This document shows positions 8,083-16,398 of a stretch of DNA of 64,000 nucleotides, piece after piece. The notes under the pieces were generated by a model. The model saw only the letters and a list, made by a program, of their open reading frames with translations. It had not been told where the DNA came from and made no database searches. Source of the stretch: Nonomuraea pusilla. GTDB lineage: Bacteria; Actinomycetota; Actinomycetes; Streptosporangiales; Streptosporangiaceae. The stretch lies in the NCBI RefSeq assembly GCF_900109355.1, contig NZ_FOBF01000002.1, forward strand, positions 62,001 through 126,000, written 5' to 3'. Numbering within the stretch: the stretch's first letter is position 1; every line of letters begins with the position of its first letter. The translations under genes and the position numbers were made by a program.

Positions 8083-8874
8083 TCAGGCGGGGCGGCGGGC
8101 GACCGTGAGCAGGTGGCCGCTGACCCCGAGCAGCGACGGGACCGACTCCAGGGCGCGCTGCGCGTCCAGCAGGAGCGCGCGGCGTTCCGCGTCGTCGAGC
8201 CAGTCGCCGAGGTCGCCGTACAGCCAGAAGGCGCCCTCCAGCCCGTACCGCGCGACCTCGGGGAAGCCCGCGTCGGCGAACTCGCCCGGCACCTCGCCGG
8301 GGTCGTGGAAGTAGGCGGCGAAGCCGTGCGTCGGTGACAGCATGACGCCGGTCTCCAGCGACGCCAGCGCGGCCCGCCGCTCCGGCTCGTTCGCGTACAG
8401 GCCCTGGAGGACCGTGTCGTGCACCGCCGCGTACCGGTTGATCGTCGCGGCGGCCACCACGCCGCCCGGCCGCACCGCCCTGCGGGCCTCCGCGAGGGCT
8501 CGCACCCGGTCGGCCCGCTCGCCCAGGTGGTAGAGCGGGCCGAGCAGGAGCACGGCGTCGGCGCACCCGTCCCGCACGGGCAGCTCGCGCGCGTCCCCCT
8601 CGCGCGCCGTCACGCCGGGCAGCCGCGACGCCAGCTCCACGTGCAGCGGCACGGGGTCCAGCAGCTCCACCTCGTACCCGTCGGCGGTCAGCCACTCGGC
8701 GTGCACCCCCGTGCCCCCGCCGACGTCCAGCACCCGGGCCGGTGGCGCGGGCAGGACGCGGCGCAGGACGTCCTGGGTGCGCCAGAACTCCAGCCGTCCC
8801 CGCCCTCCACGCAGCCGGCGGTCCTCCTCGCCCTGCGCGTAGTACGCCAGGACCCGTTCCCTCGTGACAGCCAT
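8083..8874 (-). CDS. Class I SAM-dependent methyltransferase
   Basis: Rossmann-fold methyltransferase of 263 aa. Motif I VLDVGGGTG is at residues 48-56, the acidic strand-2 end is LLDPVP, motif II is EGDARELPV, and motif IV is AVLLLGPLYHL, the UbiE/Methyltransf_11 pattern. The small-molecule substrate cannot be read. It is divergent from the GNAT gene at 8993, with a 118-bp spacer carrying no identifiable operator. Confidence 0.85.
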   Translation of the reverse strand: MAVTRERVLAYYAQGEEDRRLRGGRGRLEFWRTQDVLRRVLPAPPARVLDVGGGTGVHAEWLTADGYEVELLDPVPLHVELASRLPGVTAREGDARELPVRDGCADAVLLLGPLYHLGERADRVRALAEARRAVRPGGVVAAATINRYAAVHDTVLQGLYANEPERRAALASLETGVMLSPTHGFAAYFHDPGEVPGEFADAGFPEVARYGLEGAFWLYGDLGDWLDDAERRALLLDAQRALESVPSLLGVSGHLLTVARRPA

Positions 8875-8992
8875 ACCCGATCATCACCCGCCCCGTCCCT
8901 CCCGGACAATCGGATATCTCGCTGCTCTTGTGAAGCGGGCACGCGATGCTGGAGCATCTCTGGACGGTCGCGAGACGGAGGCGGGGACGGGA

Positions 8993-9988
8993 ATGGCCGA
9001 CACGGGGACAGGCGCGACGACCACGGCGCGGGGTCGCGGGCCGCAGGGGGCCGTGACCCTGCGCGGGTTCGCGGCGGGCGACGAGGCGTCGCTGGTCGAG
9101 GCGTGGAACGAGAGCGCGCAGGCCGACCCGGTGACGCCCGCCTGGTTCCGCGACTGCGTCCTGCTCGACCCGAACTTCGACCCCGAGGGCCTGCGCGTCG
9201 CCGTCGCGGGCGGGCGGGTCGTGGGGTGCGCGTACGCGGTGCGCAGGCTGGTCCCGCTCGCGCCCGGCACCGGCCTGGAGCCCGGGTCGGGCTGGATCCC
9301 GTTCTTCTTCGTCGCGCCCGGCCACCGCCGCGCCGGGCTGGGGCGGCGGCTGCTCGGCGAGGCCCTGCGCTTCCTGGACGAGCACGGCGCCACCCGCGTC
9401 GAGTTCGCCTCCTACACGCCGCACTACCTGCTGCCCGGCGCCGACCCCGCCCTGTACCCCGGCGCGCTGCGGCTGCTCGGAGCGCTGGGGTTCGAGACGG
9501 TCTCCACACCCGTCGCCATGGACGGCTCCCTGGTCGGCCACCGCGAGCCCGACGACGTCCGCGCCCTGCGGGCCATCAGGGAGAGCGAGGGGTACGCCTT
9601 CCGCCCGCCCCGTGACGGCGAACTGCCCGAGCTGATCCGCTTCGCCGCGCAGTCGTTCAACCCCGACTGGGGCGAGGCGATCAGGCGCCACCCCGACCCC
9701 CGCAGGATCCTCGTCGCGTGGAACGGCCGCGTCGCCGGGTTCGCCGTGTACGGCGCCTACCGGGGCGTCGCCGAGCGGTTCGGCCCGTTCGGGGTCGACC
9801 CGGCCCTCCGCGGCACCGGCCTCGGCAAGATCCTGCTGCATCTCACCATGGCCAGGATGCGCGCGGAGGGCCTGCACTCCGCCTGGTTCCTGTGGACGGG
9901 CGAGACCAGCCCGGCCGGCCGCCTGTACGCCGCCGCCGGCTACCGCGTGACCCGGCGCTTCCACGTCATGCGCCGCACCGCCCCATGA
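8993..9988 (+). CDS. Tandem-domain GNAT N-acetyltransferase
   Basis: Protein of 331 aa with two GNAT folds. The first (about residues 20-160) carries the acetyl-CoA loop FFFVAPGHRRAGLGRRLL. The second (about 190-331) carries FGVDPALRGTGLGKILLHLTM and ends in a typical YAAAGYRVTRRFHVM strand. ATG 8993 is preferred over an upstream in-frame start at 8864, whose extra 43 residues are not domain-like. Tandem GNATs of this size include mycothiol synthase and aminoglycoside or antibiotic acetyltransferases, but no specific match is claimed. Confidence 0.85.
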   Translation: MADTGTGATTTARGRGPQGAVTLRGFAAGDEASLVEAWNESAQADPVTPAWFRDCVLLDPNFDPEGLRVAVAGGRVVGCAYAVRRLVPLAPGTGLEPGSGWIPFFFVAPGHRRAGLGRRLLGEALRFLDEHGATRVEFASYTPHYLLPGADPALYPGALRLLGALGFETVSTPVAMDGSLVGHREPDDVRALRAIRESEGYAFRPPRDGELPELIRFAAQSFNPDWGEAIRRHPDPRRILVAWNGRVAGFAVYGAYRGVAERFGPFGVDPALRGTGLGKILLHLTMARMRAEGLHSAWFLWTGETSPAGRLYAAAGYRVTRRFHVMRRTAP

Positions 9989-10059
9989 CGCTCCCCGGGG
10001 CCGGGCTCCCGCGAGCCCCGTCACCGGTACCACAGCCCCTACGAAGACCGTCACCGCAG

Positions 10060-10792
10060 CGCTCGGCGGCCGCGACGGCGGCGGCCTCGGAGGCGACGCG
10101 GGCGACAGGGTCGGCGACGCCGAGGGCGCGGGCCCGGCTGGGGTGCCGCACGGTGAGCGGCCGCTCATGACGGGCGGGGAACGTGAGCCCGCCGTCCGAG
10201 TAACGGACGCGGGGCCTGCGCGATGTGCTGCGCGAGGCAGCCCGCGCCTGGGGCAGCCATGCCGGATCGCGCCCGGCAGGTCGCTGCTGTGGAGGATCTG
10301 GCCGCGCCAGCCGACAGCGTGCGGCAGCAGCCCCGTGGACGCCTCGGTCACGACGGCGAGCCGGTCGGTGATGTCGAACAGGGCCGGCACGGATTCGAGG
10401 GCCTCTTCGAACGCCGGCCAGTGCGGGCTTCGCCGGTGTTGGTGGGCGAGGACCTGGCCGAGGCGGCGGCCGGCAGCGTGCCGGATCAGCGAGCCGCGCC
10501 TCCCGGATGGTGGTGGGCCGGCCGTGAGGCAGGGTCGTCGCGATGGACAGCCACTGCGTCTGCCCCGGGGCGGCCAGGGACAGGCAGACGCGCGGTGCTG
10601 GTAGCCGCGCCGCGCGAACCGCACGTCGTCCAGGACGATCCAGTAGTCCGCCGCGACCAGTTCGGCCAGGGTGGAGAGCCTGGGGAACAGGTCGGGCCGG
10701 TGGATCGCGCACACCCCGGCCAGTGGCTGATGCTGCTCAGGCGAGGAGTCGGCCGTCGAATCCGGCGCGCAGAAGAGCTTGGTAGGCGTCAT
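10060..10792 (-). pseudogene. WbqC-family protein, frameshifted
   Basis: The family signature is clear but spread over two frames. The start at 10792 reads CAIHRPDLFPRLSTLAELVAAD and YWIVLDDVRFARRGYQHRA. The reading then moves near 10590 to another frame (QTQWLSIATTLPHGRPTTIREARL). It returns near 10470 for HWPAFEEALESVPALFDITDR and LGWRGQ-like SSDLP, and shifts again for VRYSDGGLTFPARHE to about 10062. No single frame can encode the product, so the gene is dead unless sequencing errors are present. WbqC proteins are associated with polysaccharide and natural-product loci. Its 5' end abuts the dehydratase remnant at 10828. Confidence 0.75.
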
Positions 10793-10827
10793 GCGCCTCT
10801 TCAGGTACGGGCTGCTCGACGGCCTAG

Positions 10828-11163
10828 CCGAGCTTGCGCCCGGTCATCAGCCCGCGCGACGCGACCCGCCGGGCGGCGGCGATCCGCGCTATGCGGCGCC
10901 TGGTGAACGCCGACGCCGGCAAGCGCGACACCACCGAACCCGGCCGGCGCGGCCGCGTCGCCGCGTTCGAGGACGCCGGCCGCCGCCTGGCCCAGCTCGC
11001 GGCCGGCGGCCGACTCCGGCGAGGGCTACGCGCCGTCCTCGCCCACCACGCGATCTTCGCTTTCGACCGCGCCGCCATACCCGTGGCCGAGCAGGCCGCC
11101 GCGGCGTGGCTCGGCCGGCACGTCGCCTTCGGAGACGACGAGCCGGCCGCCGTGTCTACCCGC
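10828..11163 (+). pseudogene. C-terminal remnant of thiopeptide-type bacteriocin biosynthesis (LanB-C/SpaB-C) protein
   Basis: In frame with the following methyltransferase, about 110 residues resemble the C-terminus of the thiopeptide-type dehydratase domain: RVAAFEDAGRRLAQL, then GLRAVLAHHAIFAFDRA and IPVAEQAAAAWLGRHV. An in-frame TAG at 10825-10827 and the WbqC remnant just upstream show that the bulk of the gene has been deleted. In intact FxLD lanthipeptide clusters such a protein sits with the methyltransferase that follows here, so this is probably the debris of one. The domain match is by eye and moderate. Confidence 0.55.
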
Positions 11164-11196
11164 CGGTCCGCACCCACAGCCCCTACCTTCGAGCAG

Positions 11197-12426
11197 ATGG
11201 AGAGCACCATCACTACGACCACCGACCCCGCCGACCTGCGTAACGCCATGGTGGACAGGTTCATCGAGTCCGGCCACCTGCGCACCCCCGCGATCATCGA
11301 CGCCTTCCGGCAGGTCGAGCGCCACCGGTTCATCCCCGACGCCGCCATCGAGGCCGCGTACGTCGATGACGCCGTGCCGATCAAGCACGATGAGGACGGG
11401 GAGATGATCTCCTGCATCTCCGCGCCGTCCATCGTCGCGACCCAGCTGGAGCAACTGGGCGCCCAGCCCGGCCACAAGATCCTGGAAGCCGGGGCCGCCA
11501 CCGGCTACAACGCCGCCCTCCTCGGCCGGCTCGTGGCCCCCGGCGGGCATGTGTGGACCGTGGATGTGGACACCGACCTGGTCAGCACCGCCGGCGAGCA
11601 CCTGGCCGCCGATGGGGCGTCGAACGTGACCGCGGTGCTGGCCGATGGCGCGGCCGGGCTCCCCGAGCACGGCCCGTTCGACCGGATCCAGTTCACCGTG
11701 GGCGCCGGCGACGTCCCCCTCCCCGTGCTGGAGCAGCTCGCCCCGGGAGGCCGTCTGGTCATCCCGATGCGCATCCGCGGCAGCATCTCCCGCTCCTTCG
11801 CCTTCGAGCGCGACGGGGAGACCTGGAAGACGGTGTCCTGCGAGATGGCGACGTTCGTCCCGCTGCGCAAGGGCGTCTGCGACGACGTCTACACCCGCGT
11901 CCCCATGGCCGGGCCCGGCAACGTCCGGCTGGAGACTTTCAGCGAGCAGCTCGTGGACCGGGAGGCGATGCGGACCATCCTGGACCAGCCGCAGGCCAAG
12001 ACGTACTCCGGGGTGAAGTTCCGGCAGAGGGACCCGTGGGAGTGGGTGTATCTGTGGCTGGCGTGCGTCCTTCCCAACGGCCTGTCCCGGATGCCGGGCC
12101 GGCGGCCCGGCTTCGCCCCGCACTTCGCGTGGGGTTCCATGGCGGCGGTCGACGGCGACAGCCTGGCCTACCTGACCGTCCGCGAGGGCGACGACGCCGA
12201 GGGCCGGTTCTGGGAGATCGGCGTCATCGGCCACGGCCCGCAGGCTGCCTCTCTCGCCGAGCAGGTCGTCGCCGCGATCCAGGAGTGGGACCGCGACTAC
12301 GGCAACGACGCCCCCGCCCCCGGGTTCCGGATGGCCACGGACGCCCACCGCGACCTGCTGAAGGCCGCCGATGCGCGCTTCGTCATCGACAAGCCCAACA
12401 GCCGACTCGTCATCGACTGGCCGTAG
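11197..12426 (+). CDS. FxLD-system methyltransferase (PIMT-like, lanthipeptide-associated)
   Basis: Protein of 409 aa. The N-terminal half is PIMT/PCMT-like: FRQVERHRFIPD, the acceptor segment EMISCISAPSIVATQLEQL (about residues 69-87), SAM motif I ILEAGAATGYNAALL (about 95-109), the VDVD strand-2 acid, and VGAGDVP. The C-terminal half (about 220-409) is the extra domain of the FxLD-system methyltransferase family. Relatives in lanthipeptide clusters (for example OlvSA) methylate Asp and form isoaspartate through a succinimide. The ATG at 11197 is chosen because the frame upstream belongs to a dehydratase remnant. No precursor peptide or intact dehydratase or cyclase is nearby, so any role now is uncertain. 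Confidence 0.8.
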   Translation: MESTITTTTDPADLRNAMVDRFIESGHLRTPAIIDAFRQVERHRFIPDAAIEAAYVDDAVPIKHDEDGEMISCISAPSIVATQLEQLGAQPGHKILEAGAATGYNAALLGRLVAPGGHVWTVDVDTDLVSTAGEHLAADGASNVTAVLADGAAGLPEHGPFDRIQFTVGAGDVPLPVLEQLAPGGRLVIPMRIRGSISRSFAFERDGETWKTVSCEMATFVPLRKGVCDDVYTRVPMAGPGNVRLETFSEQLVDREAMRTILDQPQAKTYSGVKFRQRDPWEWVYLWLACVLPNGLSRMPGRRPGFAPHFAWGSMAAVDGDSLAYLTVREGDDAEGRFWEIGVIGHGPQAASLAEQVVAAIQEWDRDYGNDAPAPGFRMATDAHRDLLKAADARFVIDKPNSRLVIDWP

Positions 12427-12440
12427 AAGAGGGGGGCAGC

Positions 12441-13260
12441 GTGATGAACCGTGCGATCGCCTGCCGTATCCCGCTCGTCTGCCGGCCCAAACCTCCCGGG
12501 CTTCCGCTGGGGGCCCTGGACCAGGACATCGCGGTGATGCCGCTGGTGAACATCGCGCGGCTCCTGATCCGCGAAGGCGACGGCAGCGGCGCCTACGACA
12601 TGCTCCGACGGTTGTACCGGGCCGCTCAGCAGCGCGGCACCGCCGTCATCCGTGACCCAGCCGACGCCATGACCGCGCACAGCGCACTGCGGCCTCGGCA
12701 ACCGGCTCCTCGACGGACGCCAGATCAAGATCATGCCCTGATGGGAGCAGGGCCTCACGGACGAGGCCATCATGATCGACTACGGCGTGCCGACGGAGCC
12801 CTGGGAGCGCCCCGTGGCGGCGCTCCTGTCCAGCTCCTGCCAGCCGACCCCCTCGCGGGCAGCACGGCAGGAACTGGACCAGGTCGTGGAGGAAACGCTC
12901 GCGCTGGTCACGCAACCCGATCCGCTGACCGCAGCGTTCCAGGCCAGACTCGGCTTGACGGCGCTCGACGTGGCCGCCGACTATCTCGTCTCGGGTGTCC
13001 GCGACCTGAGTGCAGCGGTCATCGCCGTGGCTTCCAGCGGCGCCTATGCCGCGCGCGAGGCGCTGGGGCACCACGGGTTGCGCTCGCAGAGGACTGGCGG
13101 GCAGCGCCAGGCAGTCGCGGCCGTGCTCGCCGACGCGAGTCTCGGGGCCGGATGCCTCCCCGAGGCCCACGCCAAGGCCTTGACGGCAGCGGTCGAGCAG
13201 GCCGAAGGCCGCCTTCGCACTCGGCTCGCCGCCTGCCGACAGTCGAGATCGGCGACCTGA
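12441..13260 (+). pseudogene. Hypothetical helical (TPR-like) protein, broken by frameshift and stop
   Basis: Two halves of one protein lie in different frames. The N-terminal part starts at GTG 12441 or ATG 12444 behind a GAGGGGGG site and reads LDQDIAVMPLVNIARLLIRE and AYDMLRRLYRAAQQRG to about 12660. The second frame reads GLGNRLLDGRQIKIMP, hits TGA at 12739-12741, and continues with LTDEAIMMIDYGVPTEPWE to the stop before 13261. Joined, it is an all-helical, TPR-like protein of unknown family that follows the FxLD methyltransferase with a 14-nt gap. A short internal reading from 12772 (162 aa) is only the C-terminal half. Confidence 0.65.
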
Positions 13261-13368
13261 AGTCGAGGACCTGCACACCCTGGTAGGCGATGCTGCGCAT
13301 AGCCACCGGAGCACAACGCGACCTGCAGTGGTCGGTGGAGCAGCGGGGGTGCTGATACTCGGGACGAG

Positions 13369-13964
13369 TCAGCCGCTCCTGAACGGCTTCTCCTGGCCGG
13401 ATGGCGAGGCGGCACCCCGGAGCTGGTCGACTTGCTGCTGGAGATCGACGACGAGCCGGTACAGGGCCTGGACGGCGACGAGTGTCACGCCGTTGGCGTC
13501 GACTGCAGGGATGCGGGTGTCCGGCTGGCCGAAGTCGAACGCAGCCTTCCAGTCCTGCGCCATCGGCCCCAGATGGCGCACCCCGGCCGGCTCCCACTCG
13601 TACCGCCATGTGCTGATGGGCAGATCGGCGACCTTGGCGAGAATCTCGTAGCCGTTGACAGCGCTGGGGCATGGTCGGGGTGCGGAGTCGTCCTGATGGT
13701 CATGGAGCGGCTGCGCGACCGGACGGTGGTGTTGATCGCGCAGCCGCATGAACCCCGACAGCTTCAAGATCAGCGATCCCACTGCACAGCAACGACGTCG
13801 CGTTTGATGTTCCGGTCGCTGAAGAGAAGACTGCCGAGAGGCACCCACTGCACGGTCGCACCGGCGCCGACGCCGATGTCGGCGCTGGCAGCGGCTGCGG
13901 TAGCAGCGATTGTGCCTGCGGTGACGACCGCAGACGTGGCGAAGAGGCGGATGATCCTGCGCAT
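13369..13964 (-). pseudogene. Secreted S74 intramolecular-chaperone domain protein, broken
   Basis: From ATG 13964 (AGGAGG 6 nt upstream) a signal peptide (MRRIIRLFATSAVVTAGTIA, then an alanine run) leads into LGSLLFSDRNIKRDVVAVQWDR and a stop at 13770. SDRNIKRDV is the start of the Peptidase_S74/tail-fibre chaperone domain. The rest, LAKVADLPISTWRYEWE, HLGPMAQDWKAAFDFG, IPAVDANGVTLVAVQALYR and a terminal coiled coil, lies in another frame from about 13659 to 13369. About 100 bp of non-homologous sequence separates the parts. The 64-aa 5' reading alone could be expressed but would lack the chaperone. Confidence 0.7.
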
Positions 13965-14212
13965 GGTGTCCTCCTGACATCAACGGCCGAACACGAAGAG
14001 TACATGAAAGATTTCGAAGGGTGTCTGACTTTGTTGGGTCGATCCAGCCCGGATCCAGCAGTCGGTCAAGTCCGATGCCCTGTCGCGAGCGTCGCGGCTG
14101 TCTTACCGCTGGTCCGCCGGCATCTCCGGGCGCGGCGTGTGCCTGGCCTGCCAGCCCGCGTCTGCGCCGATCGCCGTCGGCAGCAGCGGAATCGTCACCG
14201 CCTCTGACCAAT
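13965..14212. other. Intergenic stretch without a recognised gene
   Basis: 248 bp between the S74 remnant and the IS end. No supported reading frame, hairpin or promoter was seen. CCTGTCGCGA near 14079 is similar to the sequence at 17944 but too short to interpret. Confidence 0.4.
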
Positions 14213-14334
14213 GAAGATTGTCCATCCTGAAGTCGCAGGTCATGGGCCTGGTGTGAGCGAGGTCGGTGGTACTCGTGCTGGCTGGTGGCCGGTTCCGGAG
14301 CCGATGATCGTTTGTCAGCGGGTGACGTGGCTGC
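14213..14334 (-). repeat. 122-bp IS end, copy 1
   Basis: Begins GAAGATTGTCCATCCTGAAG and runs into the transposase stop codon (CAGCGGGTGACGTGGCTGC). A 122-bp near-identical copy lies inverted at 16277-16398. This marks the terminus of the element encoding the 14315 transposase. Confidence 0.8.
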
Positions 14335-15163
14335 GGGTGAGGACGAGCAGGGCGCGCAGGAGCTGGGTGACTCGGGCCGGGTCGAAGCGGACCTTGGTCA
14401 ACGTCCGCCACGCCTTGAAGTAGGCGAACGCGTGCTCGCAGACGGCGCGTTCGGCGGCGATGAGCTGGTTGACCTGCTTTTGGGCCGGAGTGAGCGGCTT
14501 GTTTCGGGAGGCCTTCTTCCCGGTGATGACGGCGGGCCGGTCGTCGGCTGCAGGGTCATCGTCGAGGCCGACGAAGCCCAGGTCGGCCAGGGCGGCCAGG
14601 TCGTGGTCCCGCAACTTCTGGACGATCTTGTTGGGGCGGGCGGTGGTGATCTCGCTGGAGCGGCCCGGCCGCGCGGCCGACACCCACAGCAGATTTCCCT
14701 GGGTGTCGGTGATGCCCAGCATCAGCAGCCCGTGGGCCTTATGTTTCCCGCTGTAGTTGCGGCGGTTGTCGGGTCCGGTCCGGCGGTGGGCGCGGATCAG
14801 AGATCCGTCCAGCAGGACGACCTGCCCGCCTTTCTTGGCGATCTTCTTCAGTGCGCGGTCCAGGCGGGGCGCCCGGGCGGCGAGCAGCTCGATGACTTCC
14901 CAGACCCAGCGATGGACCGTGGAGGGGGAGACGTCGTTGCCGCCGGCCATGTCGGCCAGCCGCTGGACGTGGCGCAGCACCGCCAGCACGACCAGCGCGA
15001 TCTTGCCGGGCGGCAGCTTACGCCACCGCGAGCCGATCGCCTTGAGATGCGCGCGCAGCAGATCGGCGACCAACACGATGGTCTGCCGCGACAGCGACAG
15101 CCGACACTGGTAGACAAGCTCGAAGGTGTCCTCGGCCGGGGCTTGATCGTGGATAGTCGTCAT
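14315..15163 (-). mobile_element. IS5-type DDE transposase (HTH_Tnp_4 + DDE_Tnp_4)
   Basis: Transposase of 282 aa from ATG 15163. N-terminal HTH: LPPGKIALVVLAVLRHVQRLADMAGGNDVSPSTVHRWV, described as residues 50-90. The DDE domain has VVLLDGSLIRAHR (first Asp), LWVSAARPGRSSEITTA, ALADLGFVGLDDD (second Asp), and ERAVCEHAFAYFKAWRTLTKVRF with the catalytic Glu. The reading frame is intact. The 3' end of the element is at 14213. The other end could not be fixed because no matching terminal repeat was found between 15164 and 15420, so the element may be truncated there and its mobility is uncertain. Confidence 0.85.
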
Positions 15164-15422
15164 ACCCCCGAACGCCCCGCCGGGGACATCTCGCCGTCTG
15201 GAGCGAGGGCGGGCGCCCGGCGGGGCGGACGCCCGCACCGATCAAGGATCCGCTGGTCCAGAACCTGCTGTCAGGAATCTGCCGGTCAGGACAGGGCGCG
15301 GAACATCCCCGCGCCGTTGCAGTGCAGCCAGCCCCGGTCGGCCAGCCGCGTCACGCCACCCCGTCACCTCCGGCGATTACCCCCGAAAGCCGTCACCAGC
15401 TCGGGGCTACTTCCGTGGTCGA

Positions 15423-15830
15423 TTAGGACTGCTGCTGGGTGATGTTGACCATCCAGGTGATCCCGAACTGGTCCACGAGCGAGCCGGCCTCGTCACCCCA
15501 CGACTGCTTGTCCAGGGGCAACGTCACGGTGCCGCCGGCGGACAGCCTTTCGAAGTAGCCGCGGAGTTCGGCGTCGTCGCCGCCGAGGAAAACCGCAACG
15601 TTGTTGCCCGGGTGGAAGGGCATCTTCTCCCGGACGTCCCAACCCATCAGCGTGTAGCCGTCGGGGGTGCGGAGCGTGGAATGCATGATCTTGTCGGCGG
15701 GGGCGTCCGGCGAGCCGAACTCGGCGTAGGTGCCCATCTCCAGCTTGCCGCCGAAGACGTCCCGGTAGAACTCCATCGCCTGCCGGGCGTTCCCGTTGAA
15801 AGCGATACACGGGTTGAGTTGAGACCCCAT
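15423..15830 (-). CDS. VOC-family (PhnB/glyoxalase-like) protein
   Basis: 135-aa vicinal oxygen chelate protein of the PhnB-like clade: LNPCIAFNGNARQAMEFYRDVFGGKLEMGTY in the first repeat, described as residues 5-35, HSTLRTPDGYTLMGWD, and a C-terminal SWGDEAGSLVDQFGITWMVN. The ATG at 15830 has AAGGAG 7 nt upstream. Such genes are often paired with WYL-domain regulators, and a dead one lies divergently at 16045. It looks intact although trapped between IS remnants. Confidence 0.85.
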   Translation of the reverse strand: MGSQLNPCIAFNGNARQAMEFYRDVFGGKLEMGTYAEFGSPDAPADKIMHSTLRTPDGYTLMGWDVREKMPFHPGNNVAVFLGGDDAELRGYFERLSAGGTVTLPLDKQSWGDEAGSLVDQFGITWMVNITQQQS

Positions 15831-15967
15831 CTGATGCTCCTTGGTGTGAGTGAAGTGCGAACGGCCAAGACCGCAGCAGCGGGCACCGACGGTTATCCGA
15901 ACCTGGCAGTGCTCGACCACCGAGGGGTCGGCCCCGCGGGAACTGCTTGCGCGCCTAGACCGTGGGG

Positions 15968-15997
15968 AGTGACCGCTCAGGGTGCCTGAGGGTCACT
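15968..15997. promoter_or_regulatory. Imperfect hairpin upstream of VOC gene
   Basis: AGTGACC-G-CTCAGG / GTG / CCTGAG-GGTCACT: a 13-bp stem with one bulged G and a 3-nt loop. No T-tract, so it is not a classic terminator; perhaps an operator or RNA element. Confidence 0.45.
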
Positions 15998-16012
15998 CCG
16001 TTAAGCCTTCCG

Positions 16013-16043
16013 GCAATACACGACACCCTGTGTCGTGTATTGC
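16013..16043. promoter_or_regulatory. 31-bp perfect inverted repeat between VOC and WYL-regulator remnant
   Basis: Arms GCAATACACGACAC (16013-16026) and GTGTCGTGTATTGC (16030-16043) with a CCT centre. AT-rich relative to its surroundings and placed between divergent genes, it fits an operator for the adjacent WYL-type regulator. Confidence 0.6.
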
Positions 16044-16044
16044 G

Positions 16045-16265
16045 GCAGAACCTTTCGTATGCGCCCGACTGGTTGGTCTCGCTGGTGCCGTTGCTGCAGC
16101 GGCACGGTCGGCTGTCCGCGGTCGCGCTGGCCCGCGAGCTGGAGGTATCCACCCGCACCGTGCAGCGGCGACATCGAGTCGCTGTCCGCGGCTGGCGTTC
16201 CCGGTCTACGCCGAACGCGGCCGGCACGGCGCATCTCCGGATCGCCCTCCGGCTCATCGGGCCGG
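16045..16265 (+). pseudogene. N-terminal fragment of a WYL/YafY-type HTH regulator
   Basis: The HTH_11 signature is split over three frames: DWLVSLVPLLQRHGRLSAVA and LARELEVSTRTVQR, then DIESLSAAGV (shift near 16168), then PVYAERGRHG (shift near 16193). The remaining two thirds, including the WYL domain, is missing and replaced by an IS end at 16277. It was probably the divergent regulator of the VOC gene. Confidence 0.65.
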
Positions 16266-16276
16266 CTGATCGCCCA

Positions 16277-16398
16277 GCAGTCACGTCACCCGCTGACAAA
16301 CGATCATCGGCTCCGGAACCGGCCACCAGCCGGCACGAGCACCCCCGACCCGCTCACACCAGGCCCCATGACCTGCGACTTCAGGATGGATGATCTTC
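16277..16398 (+). repeat. 122-bp IS end, copy 2 (inverted relative to copy 1)
   Basis: Carries the last codons of the same transposase (HVTR then stop) and the terminal sequence up to ATCTTC at 16398. The rest of this copy is gone. Its inner edge cuts off the WYL regulator and its outer edge overlaps the phosphotransferase remnant by two bases. Confidence 0.8.

Noticed and set aside
7127..10792. A 1,221-codon minus-strand frame
   Set aside because: Only its first 200 or so codons are WbqC-like; the rest is antisense shadow of the GNAT, methyltransferase and TetR genes.
10834..12426. A 530-aa fusion of dehydratase tail and methyltransferase
   Set aside because: It would need a TTG start just after a stop, and the methyltransferase has its own ATG at 11197; better read as remnant plus gene.
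12772..13260. A stand-alone 162-aa gene
   Set aside because: It is the C-terminal half of the broken helical protein starting at 12441; the same frame continues upstream past a TGA with coherent sequence.
12430..14000. FxLD precursor peptide near the methyltransferase
   Set aside because: No short frame with an FxLD core or a Ser/Thr/Cys-rich C-terminus was found on either strand.
14213..16398. Active composite transposon
   Set aside because: Only one copy has a transposase gene and the other is a 122-bp stub; no outer target duplication seen.
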